Positions 1 to 4,658 of a DNA stretch of 5,819 nt are shown one piece after another. Position 1 is the first letter of the stretch. Each line of letters begins with the position of its first letter. Origin of the DNA: Pseudomonadota bacterium (GTDB lineage: Bacteria > Desulfobacterota > Desulfarculia > Desulfarculales > JAHJDS01); assembly GCA_018812395.1 (NCBI GenBank), contig JAHJDS010000201.1:1-5819 (forward strand). The letters run 5' to 3'. The notes under the pieces are model-generated. The model was given only the letters and a program-made list of their open reading frames with translations. It made no database searches and was not told where the DNA came from. The position numbers and the translations under genes were made by a program.

Positions 1-2270
1 AGGCCACGGGCTTCCCCATCGCCTTCGTGTCGTCGCTCCTGGCCGGCGGACTCACCATGGACGAAATCCCCTACTGGCGCGACGGCACCCTCGAAAAATA
101 CACCCCCTCGGGCGACTACGTGGTGGTCAAGTTCTCCCGGTGGGCCTTCGAGAAGTTCCGGGGCGTCGAGGACAAGCTGGGCACCCAGATGCGGGCCGTG
201 GGCGAGGTCATGAGCCTGGGCAAGACCTACAAGGAGGCCTTCCAGAAGGCCATCCGCTCCCTGGAAAAGGGGCGTTACGGTCTGGGATTCGTCAAGGACT
301 TCCACGAGCGGAGCCTGGACGATCTGATGCAGATGCTGTGGGAGCCCTCCAGCGAGCGCCAGTTCATCATGTACGAGGCGTTGCGGAAGGGGGCCGACCT
401 CGACGAACTCCACGCCCGGACCCACATCAAGGGTTGGTTCATCGAGCAGATGAAGGAACTGGTCGACCTGGAGGAGAAGATTCTGGCCCACCGGGGCGGG
501 CCGCCCCCGGACGACCTGCTGATCCAGGCCAAGAAGGACGGCTTCGCCGATCGGTACCTGGCCCAGATCCTGGGCGTCACGGAAAAGGAAATCCGGGATA
601 AACGAACCGGCCTGGGGGTGGTCGAGGGCTGGCACGCCGTGCCGGTCAGCGGCGTCGAGGACGCGGCCTACTACTACTCGACCTACAACGCCCCGGACGC
701 CGACGAGGCCGCCCCGGGCCGCAAGATCATGGTTCTGGGCGGCGGGCCGAACCGGATCGGCCAGGGGATCGAGTTCGACTACTGCTGCGTCCACGCCGCC
801 TTCGCCATCCGGGACGAGGGCTTCTCCTCGATCATGGTCAACTGCAACCCCGAGACCGTGTCCACCGACTACGACACGTCGGACAAGCTCTACTTCGAGC
901 CGCTGACCGTCGAGGACGTGTTGCAAATATACGAGAAGGAGCAGCCCGAAGGGGTGATCGTCCAGTTCGGCGGCCAAACTCCGCTGAACATCGCCAAAGA
1001 GCTGGCCGAGGCCGGGGTCAAGATCCTGGGCACCTCGCCGGAGATGATCGACCTGGCCGAGGACCGGGACCGTTTCCGCCAGATGATGCGCAAGCTGGGC
1101 ATCCCCGAGCCCGTCTCGGACATGGCCTCGACCATGGAGGAGGCCCTGGCCGCGGCCGAGCGCATCGGCTATCCCCTGATCGTCCGGCCCTCGTACGTCC
1201 TGGGCGGCCGGGGCATGGAGATCGTCTACGACCAGGAGATGCTGCGGGAGTACATGGCCGCCGCGGTCGAGGTCTCCCCCGAGCGACCGATCCTGATCGA
1301 CAAGTTCCTCGAAAATGCCATCGAGGCCGAGGCCGACGCCATCGCCGACGGGACCGACGCCTTTGTCCCGGCGGTGATGGAGCACATCGAGCTGGCCGGG
1401 GTGCACTCCGGGGACTCGGCCTGCGTCATCCCGCCGGTGAGCATTCCCCAAAAACACATCGACACCATCGAGGAATACACCCGCAAGATCGCCGTCGAAC
1501 TGGGGGTGGTCGGCCTGATGAACATCCAGTACGCCATCGCCGACGACATCGTCTACGTCCTCGAGGCCAACCCCCGGGCCAGCCGGACCGTGCCCCTGGT
1601 GAGCAAGGTCTGCAACATCCCCATGGCCCGGCTGGCGACCCAGGTTATGCTGGGCCAGAAGCTCAGCGACCTGGGGCTCAAGCGCCGGCTCGTGCCCCAC
1701 TTCGGAGTCAAGGAGGCGGTCTTCCCGTTCAACATGTTCCCCGAGGTGGACCCGGTCCTGGGTCCGGAGATGCGGTCCACCGGCGAGGTCCTGGGCCTGG
1801 CCGACAGCTATGGCCTGGCCTATTACAAGGCCCAGGACGCGGCCCAGCAGCGGCTGCCCGAGAAGGGCGCGGTCCTGATCACCGTGGCCGAGCGGGACCG
1901 CCCCGGGGCCCTGGAGGCGGCCCGGCGGTTTTTGGACCTGGGCTTCACCATCATGGCCACCGACGGCCTGCACGCCTACCTGGCCGACAACGGCGTGGGG
2001 TCCGAGAAGATATTCAAGATCCATCAGGGGGGACGGCCCAACATCACCGACGCCATCAAGAACGCCGAGATTCAACTGGTCATCAACACCCCCCGGGGCA
2101 AGCGCGGCGCCGAGGACGACTCCTACATCCGCAAGGCGGCCATCAAACACCGGATCCCGTACCTCACCACCACCGCGGCGGCCGTGGCCGCGGCCAAGGG
2201 CATCGCCGCCCGGCGGGCTAAGGAGGCGGAGACCAAGAGCCTGCAGGCCTATCATTCCGACCTGGCCTGA
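1..2270 (+). CDS. carB: Carbamoyl phosphate synthetase large subunit, 5'-truncated by window edge
   Basis: CarB uses two ATP, bicarbonate and glutamine-derived ammonia (supplied by CarA) to make carbamoyl phosphate for pyrimidine and arginine synthesis in the cytoplasm. The first whole codon is at 3. About 755 residues are visible, starting at ATGFPIA, which aligns near residue 305 of the ~1073-aa E. coli protein. The GTG at 27 is an internal Val, not a start. In order: the end of the first ATP-grasp domain; a helical oligomerization region to ~720; the carbamoyl-phosphate domain opening with KIMVLGGGPNRIGQG (from 723), with the CPSase signature YPLIVRPSYVLGGRG (1170-1214) and VLEANPRA (1557-1580); and from ~1863 a C-terminal MGS-like allosteric domain. 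The stop is TGA at 2268-2270. The middle region is divergent: the usual VDTCAAEF motif is replaced by a stretch with VPVSGVEDAAYYYSTY. The family assignment is essentially certain. Confidence 0.97.
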   Translation, partial: ATGFPIAFVSSLLAGGLTMDEIPYWRDGTLEKYTPSGDYVVVKFSRWAFEKFRGVEDKLGTQMRAVGEVMSLGKTYKEAFQKAIRSLEKGRYGLGFVKDFHERSLDDLMQMLWEPSSERQFIMYEALRKGADLDELHARTHIKGWFIEQMKELVDLEEKILAHRGGPPPDDLLIQAKKDGFADRYLAQILGVTEKEIRDKRTGLGVVEGWHAVPVSGVEDAAYYYSTYNAPDADEAAPGRKIMVLGGGPNRIGQGIEFDYCCVHAAFAIRDEGFSSIMVNCNPETVSTDYDTSDKLYFEPLTVEDVLQIYEKEQPEGVIVQFGGQTPLNIAKELAEAGVKILGTSPEMIDLAEDRDRFRQMMRKLGIPEPVSDMASTMEEALAAAERIGYPLIVRPSYVLGGRGMEIVYDQEMLREYMAAAVEVSPERPILIDKFLENAIEAEADAIADGTDAFVPAVMEHIELAGVHSGDSACVIPPVSIPQKHIDTIEEYTRKIAVELGVVGLMNIQYAIADDIVYVLEANPRASRTVPLVSKVCNIPMARLATQVMLGQKLSDLGLKRRLVPHFGVKEAVFPFNMFPEVDPVLGPEMRSTGEVLGLADSYGLAYYKAQDAAQQRLPEKGAVLITVAERDRPGALEAARRFLDLGFTIMATDGLHAYLADNGVGSEKIFKIHQGGRPNITDAIKNAEIQLVINTPRGKRGAEDDSYIRKAAIKHRIPYLTTTAAAVAAAKGIAARRAKEAETKSLQAYHSDLA

Positions 2271-2276
2271 GCCGGC

Positions 2277-2304
2277 CCCAGGGGCGGGCCTTGGCGCCCC
2301 TGGG
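2277..2304 (+). terminator. GC hairpin directly after carB, probable terminator
   Basis: CCCAGGGGCG (2277-2286) is exactly complementary to CGCCCCTGGG (2295-2304), giving a perfect 10-bp stem with an 8-base loop. It begins six bases past the carB stop. No T tract follows (the next bases are CGAGCGGCGG), so it is not a textbook intrinsic terminator. It may be a U-less terminator or a 3'-end stabilising hairpin. The stem is directly visible; its role is inferred from position. Confidence 0.5.
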
Positions 2305-2403
2305 CGAGCGGCGGATCGTCCGGGCATGAACGGCGGTCCGTCAGTCCCTTCACGGTCCAGGAAAAACGCCGGCCGGCCGCCACCCCCGAGGGGAAACCAG
2401 GGC

Positions 2404-2417
2404 GCGGCGGCCGCCGC
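2404..2417. repeat. 14-bp perfect GC palindrome
   Basis: GCGGCGGCCGCCGC is a perfect palindrome centred between 2410 and 2411. It has no loop, so it is more likely a chance product of GC-rich composition or a protein-binding site than an RNA hairpin. No function is claimed. Confidence 0.4.
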
Positions 2418-2520
2418 CATTGATCTGATCGGCGATCCCCGACAACACGACCACCGCCGCGCCTTCGGCCGCGTAACGACCGGCCATGGCCCGGCGCCGG
2501 GAATGACGGCCACCCTTGCC

Positions 2521-2546
2521 CTTCCGGACCGGCCGCGGACCGGAAG
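2521..2546. repeat. Inverted repeat, hairpin with 7-bp outer stem
   Basis: CTTCCGG (2521-2527) pairs with CCGGAAG (2540-2546). After one A-A mismatch, CCG (2529-2531) pairs with CGG (2536-2538), leaving a four-base loop. It lies in the gene-poor spacer about 250 bases after carB. No T tract follows, so a terminator role is doubtful. Confidence 0.4.
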
Positions 2547-2658
2547 TGCGGTAAAAGTCCCCCCGAAAAGCGACGTCAACGTAACCCCGCCCCTCCTGGC
2601 GACGACATATAGGGTAAGGCTGGCCGCGTCCCGGCCCGGTCCTCTGGAGGGAGAGAAG

Positions 2659-2895
2659 ATGGAGCATGAACTACCGGTGATGGTTTTCTACTTGCCGCCT
2701 CGCGGCGATCGAGTTCCTGCCGGTCGGGTCCGTTTTGGCGCGACCCGACGACCGGACGCCGCCGTCAAATCCACGAGCACGAAACATACCGCCACGCCGC
2801 GGCCGGATGATATCAACCGCCCCCCAAATGACGTCAGGCCCCGGCCCCGCCTGACCGAGTGCCTGGCCCGGGCCCTTTGTCACTGCCACCGCTAA
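2659..2895 (+). CDS. Possible small ORF of unknown function, 78 aa, doubtful
   Basis: An ATG at 2659 is preceded by GGAGGGAG (2646-2653), with GGAGG eight bases from the ATG, a near-ideal Shine-Dalgarno site. A TATAGG at 2608-2613 could be a -10 element, giving a 5' UTR of about 40 bases. The frame ends at TAA (2893-2895) and encodes 78 residues starting MEHELPVMVFYLPPRGDRV. After about residue 25 the product becomes Pro/Arg/Thr-rich and disordered-looking. Several codons (CTA, GTT, TTG, CCT, CGA, TTT) end in A or T, unlike the real genes here. There is no signal peptide, membrane segment or recognised domain. The start signals argue for translation and the codon use argues against it. It may be a real young or leader-type ORF, the 5' remnant of a broken gene, or chance. 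Confidence 0.2.
   Translation: MEHELPVMVFYLPPRGDRVPAGRVRFGATRRPDAAVKSTSTKHTATPRPDDINRPPNDVRPRPRLTECLARALCHCHR
2723..2749. repeat. 8-bp inverted repeat inside the doubtful small ORF
   Basis: GTCGGGTC (2723-2730) is exactly complementary to GACCCGAC (2742-2749), with an 11-base loop containing TTTT. Three further outer pairs are possible across a three-base bulge (2720-2722 with 2753-2755). The stem is visible; no function is evident. Confidence 0.35.
2833..2855. repeat. 7-bp inverted repeat with 9-base loop
   Basis: GTCAGGC (2833-2839) pairs exactly with GCCTGAC (2849-2855). It lies in the spacer about 275 bases before the exported-protein gene. No T tract follows, and no role can be assigned. 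Confidence 0.35.
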
Positions 2896-3038
2896 ATATC
2901 GCCGGTCAGGGCCGGGTCTGGACCTTACCGGGGGCGCCTCGACCCAAAACCCGATCCCGGGGTGACTCCCCTGACCCGGCACCCACTTCTCCTCGTCCAA
3001 TTCAGTCGGCCGTAACCCTTCCGATGGCGGAGTTGACC

Positions 3039-3063
3039 AAACCCGCCCCGTCCCGGGCGGTTT
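3039..3063. terminator. Bulged hairpin with A-rich and T-rich flanks, possible weak terminator
   Basis: AAACC (3039-3043) pairs with GGTTT (3059-3063), and GCCC (3045-3048) pairs with GGGC (3055-3058). One C is bulged at 3044 and the loop has six bases. A GC stem ending in TTT on either strand resembles a short intrinsic terminator, though the T run is only three bases. It lies just upstream of the promoter-like site of the exported-protein gene and could insulate that gene from upstream transcription. Confidence 0.3.
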
Positions 3064-3088
3064 AGCCAATGCCGCTGAGCCGGGGTTG

Positions 3089-3097
3089 TGTTACGAT
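3089..3097 (+). promoter_or_regulatory. Possible extended -10 promoter for the exported-protein gene
   Basis: TGTTACGAT contains a TACGAT hexamer (3092-3097, four of six matches to TATAAT) preceded by TG plus one base, the extended -10 pattern. No good -35 hexamer sits 16-18 bases upstream. Transcription from here would give a leader of roughly 27 bases before the ATG at 3131. This is a pattern match only. Confidence 0.35.
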
Positions 3098-3117
3098 CAA
3101 GATTCCACCGCGGGATT

Positions 3118-3123
3118 AAGGAG
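3118..3123 (+). promoter_or_regulatory. Ribosome binding site fixing the start at 3131
   Basis: AAGGAG lies seven bases before the ATG at 3131. This supports that ATG over the in-frame ATG at 3086, which would put 15 residues ahead of the signal peptide. Confidence 0.7.
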
Positions 3124-3130
3124 ACGGCTG

Positions 3131-3694
3131 ATGTCGATCGGACGAAAACCTTTGGCCGGGGTCGTGGCGCTGGGGCTGATGGTGCTGGTCGCCTGGCCGG
3201 CCGCGGCCGACACCCCGGCCCGACCGAGGCCCTACGTCAAACGATCGCCCCGGGGCCTGGTCGAGTTGACCATGGGACTCTCGGGCGGGACGGCCCGGCG
3301 GACCGACACCGGACGCCTGCTCTGGAAGGTGGATTTCTACGCCTTTCTCGGCCAGATGGTCCTGCTCGACGACGGCCGGACCTTCATCCTCCGCGGGCCG
3401 TGGGCCAGGCTAAGGGCGGGCCTGGCCAATCTGGCGCTCGCCTTTTGGCGCGACGGCCGGGTCTTTCGTGAATACTCGGTGGGCGATCTGCTGCGTGACC
3501 GGAGCCGCATCCGGCGGACCGTGTCCCACTTTTTCTGGAGGAACAACCGCCCCGGCCCCGGATTCAAGGCCGGCCTGTCTGCGGACCAGAGGTTCTATAC
3601 GCTCGGGCTGGTGGACGGGACGTACTACACCTTCGGCACGGCCACCGGGAAAATCGTGAAGAGATGGGTCCGGCGGGCCCCACCGCGGCAATAG
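3131..3694 (+). CDS. Putative exported protein of unknown function, 187 aa
   Basis: I do not recognise the family. The ATG at 3131 is chosen because AAGGAG sits seven bases upstream and because a standard Sec signal peptide follows: a basic start (MSIGRK), a hydrophobic core (residues ~8-22) and an AAA box with likely cleavage before Asp27. The mature part is ~161 residues and strongly basic. It looks beta-rich, with TGRLLWKVDFY around Trp65, LDDGRTFI, YSVGDLL from Tyr115, VSHFFW at 131-136, and a C-terminal VDGTYYTF...TGKIV (161-176) that echoes the earlier TGRLLWKV/LDDGRTFI pair. This may reflect two related beta units. There is no lipobox Cys, no later membrane segment and no cysteine in the mature chain. 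Third-position G/C bias matches true genes of the window. It stands alone, convergent with the next gene. Periplasmic location is inferred. Confidence 0.85.
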   Translation: MSIGRKPLAGVVALGLMVLVAWPAAADTPARPRPYVKRSPRGLVELTMGLSGGTARRTDTGRLLWKVDFYAFLGQMVLLDDGRTFILRGPWARLRAGLANLALAFWRDGRVFREYSVGDLLRDRSRIRRTVSHFFWRNNRPGPGFKAGLSADQRFYTLGLVDGTYYTFGTATGKIVKRWVRRAPPRQ

Positions 3695-3719
3695 CCACAC
3701 CACCGATCAACGAGACCAG

Positions 3720-3755
3720 GCCGCCCCTCCGTTCAGGAGAGCCGGGCGGGGCGGC
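3720..3755. terminator. Hairpin between convergent genes, probable bidirectional terminator
   Basis: GCCGCCCC (3720-3727) is exactly complementary to GGGGCGGC (3748-3755). An alternative inner stem is CTCC (3727-3730) with GGAG (3736-3739). It fills most of the 61-base gap between two converging genes, and its right arm abuts the stop codon of the minus-strand gene at 3756. Neither side has a T tract, so termination is inferred from position and stem strength. Confidence 0.5.
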
Positions 3756-4205
3756 TCAATCCAGGTCCACCGGGGTCTTGCACTGCCGGCAGCGCTTGGA
3801 CCCCCGAAAGAGGACGCAGCCGCACTCGGGGCAGACGTATCTCTTTTCCTCGGCCTCGACCCACCCCTCGGTGCCCATCTCGCGCCACTGGGGGATGGCC
3901 CTCAAAATGACCTTCTTGCCGACCTCGATCGGGAAGTTGTCGATGTAGGGGCAGGGCCAGTCGTCACACTCGTGGCAGCCGACGTAACCCTTTTCCGCGA
4001 CGCAGTTCCGGATGAGGCACTGCCGGCAGAACTTCCACCGGGTGTCCGACATGCAGCCCAGGCAGTTGACCTCTTCTGGTGGCACGCCGTAGACGTGGCT
4101 CAGTTTTTCCTTGAATTTTTCATTCCCATCCCGGCAGGCGACGTAGACCCCGCACACGCCGCAGTACAAGCCGCAGGGGGCGAGCAAGTTCGGATCGACG
4201 GACAT
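3756..4205 (-). CDS. Cys-rich DUF3795-type protein with C-terminal zinc-ribbon-like motif, 149 aa
   Basis: The start is the ATG at 4205-4203, with AGGAG six bases upstream. A longer frame back to 4244 would add 13 residues lacking family character. The N-terminal APCGLYCGVCGVYVAC (Cys11, 15, 18, 24) is typical of the DUF3795 family of small cysteine-rich, probably metal-binding proteins of unknown function. More cysteines follow in pairs: 48/51, 60/63, 68, 77/80 and 85 (CHECDDWPC). After a helical segment (~90-120) the C terminus carries CPEC (125-128) and CRQC (139-142), ten residues apart, like a rubredoxin or zinc-ribbon knuckle. There are 17 cysteines in all. There is no signal peptide or membrane segment, so it is probably cytoplasmic. 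Zn or Fe-S binding is inferred; no biochemical role is known to me. It is apparently monocistronic. Confidence 0.88.
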   Translation of the reverse strand: MSVDPNLLAPCGLYCGVCGVYVACRDGNEKFKEKLSHVYGVPPEEVNCLGCMSDTRWKFCRQCLIRNCVAEKGYVGCHECDDWPCPYIDNFPIEVGKKVILRAIPQWREMGTEGWVEAEEKRYVCPECGCVLFRGSKRCRQCKTPVDLD

Positions 4206-4211
4206 GGTTGG

Positions 4212-4216
4212 CTCCT
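4212..4216 (-). promoter_or_regulatory. Ribosome binding site for the DUF3795-type gene
   Basis: On the minus strand AGGAG lies six bases before the ATG at 4205. It decides the start in favour of MSVDPN over the longer in-frame option. Confidence 0.65.
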
Positions 4217-4245
4217 GTGGCGGTTTGGATGAAAAACCTAACATG

Positions 4246-4251
4246 AATATA
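4246..4251 (-). promoter_or_regulatory. Possible -10 element for the DUF3795-type gene
   Basis: The minus strand reads TATATT here (five of six matches to TATAAT), about 40 bases before the start codon, in a locally AT-rich patch (4227-4252) that stands out from the GC-rich surroundings. No convincing -35 is at the right spacing. An alternative is TTGACC (4263-4258) with TAGGTT (4240-4235) at 17 bases, a weaker -10. Confidence 0.3.
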
Positions 4252-4278
4252 GACGCCGGTCAAACGCCCGTTGTGACC

Positions 4279-4290
4279 GGGGGGGGGGGG
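4279..4290 (+). repeat. Homopolymer run of 12 G
   Basis: Twelve consecutive G residues sit 73 bases upstream of the DUF3795-type start codon. Such runs are prone to polymerase slippage and sequencing-length error, and can form G-quadruplexes. Whether the length is exact cannot be judged from one sequence. Confidence 0.9.
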
Positions 4291-4553
4291 ACGAAAACAG
4301 GAAGATCGATCCGTGGCCGGGTAGGCTATGGACCCGGGCGCGGCCGCCGTGGGTCCTGGATGATGATGAACCGGATGATCCCGCCCAGGCCGGACAATTT
4401 GCCGACAAGTTACAAATGCCGGGCCGGGCCGACGGGAAAAAAGGCCGGTGAGATCGGGCGATTGTTGGACTATCTGTTCTTGATCGAGGCGAGGCGTCTC
4501 CGGGCTCGATGGATCGGCCGGACCATCACCCCGTCAGGTCCCGGAGTTGACAA

Positions 4554-4593
4554 GGACCTTGACCGGGCCTTGGTGGAATGACGGTCAAGGTCC
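4554..4593. terminator. Perfect 12-bp inverted repeat downstream of the MFS gene
   Basis: GGACCTTGACCG (4554-4565) is exactly complementary to CGGTCAAGGTCC (4582-4593), with a 16-base loop. It lies 66 bases beyond the stop of the minus-strand transporter gene, so it may end or protect that transcript. No T run follows on either strand, so it could instead be an operator-like site. The repeat is certain; its role is not. Confidence 0.45.
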
Positions 4594-4594
4594 C

Positions 4595-4602
4595 GGGGGG
4601 GG
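4595..4602 (+). repeat. Homopolymer run of 8 G
   Basis: Eight G residues follow the 12-bp inverted repeat almost directly, preceded by TCCC. A 5-bp hairpin, GGCCA/TGGCC (4601-4616), overlaps the run's end. Confidence 0.85.
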
Positions 4603-4637
4603 CCAGACTTTTGGCCGAATCTGTCTCTTCAAGACAT

Positions 4638-4646
4638 GGGGGGGGG
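4638..4646 (+). repeat. Homopolymer run of 9 G
   Basis: Nine G residues lie 12 bases from the transporter stop codon. A small TGTCT/AGACA hairpin (4622-4636) precedes the run. This is the third long G run within 370 bases on the same strand. Confidence 0.85.
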
Positions 4647-4658
4647 TGAGTCAGCCGC

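Larger units (their letters stand above)
2305..3038. other. Long gene-poor spacer with several inverted repeats
   Basis: No ORF here matches a protein family I recognise. The open frames on both strands give Pro/Arg/Gly-rich, low-complexity translations and lack the strong G/C third-position bias of the neighbouring genes, as expected of chance ORFs in GC-rich DNA. The spacer holds a 14-bp palindrome at 2404-2417 (GCGGCGGCCGCCGC), stems at 2521-2546, 2723-2749 and 2833-2855, a longer bulged stem closing 2901-2980, and one small ORF with a good ribosome binding site (listed separately). I see no tRNA T-loop, RNase P, tmRNA or SRP RNA landmarks. It could be a decayed gene region, a long regulatory spacer or a non-coding RNA locus; the sequence alone does not decide. 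Confidence 0.6.
4206..4658. other. Intergenic region between two minus-strand genes
   Basis: About 450 bases hold no gene I can support. From left to right they contain the upstream signals of the DUF3795-type gene, a run of 12 G, a plus-strand open frame without a ribosome binding site, a perfect 12-bp inverted repeat, two more G runs, and two 5-bp hairpins (4601-4616 and 4622-4636). The right part is the 3' side of the transporter gene. Confidence 0.6.

Noticed and set aside
27..29. GTG at 27 as the carB start codon.
   Set aside because: Conserved CarB sequence (ATGFPIAF) continues upstream to base 3 in the same frame, so this is an internal Val.
275..1780. Several open frames of 75-107 codons on the minus strand across carB, and one on the plus strand at 140-601.
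   Set aside because: They lie wholly inside carB, give Ser/Arg/Pro-rich translations without family features, and are expected shadows of a GC-rich gene.
2326..2658. Upstream extension of the plus-strand frame to an ATG at 2326 (189 codons in all).
   Set aside because: No ribosome binding site before 2326, low-complexity product, no codon bias. Only the 2659 start has a credible signal.
2350..2667. Minus-strand frame with a segment (AMAGRYAAEGAAVVVLSGI) faintly like a dehydrogenase nucleotide-binding strand.
   Set aside because: The match is short, the Rossmann glycine pattern is absent, and the rest is Arg/Gly-rich noise.
2685..2760. A tRNA-like T-loop around GAGTTCCTGCC in the spacer.
   Set aside because: It does not match the T-loop consensus, and no acceptor or anticodon arms can be built around it.
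2671..3069. Minus-strand frame of 132 codons in the spacer.
   Set aside because: No ribosome binding site or recognised domain; the product is dominated by Pro, Gly and Arg, and the frame crosses the hairpins of the spacer.
4360..4581. Plus-strand frame from ATGATGATG with a protein-like stretch (KKAGEIGRLLDYLFLIEARR).
   Set aside because: No Shine-Dalgarno site before 4360, mixed codon bias, and its end runs into the 12-bp inverted repeat. The longer version from 4204 also reads through the 12-G run.
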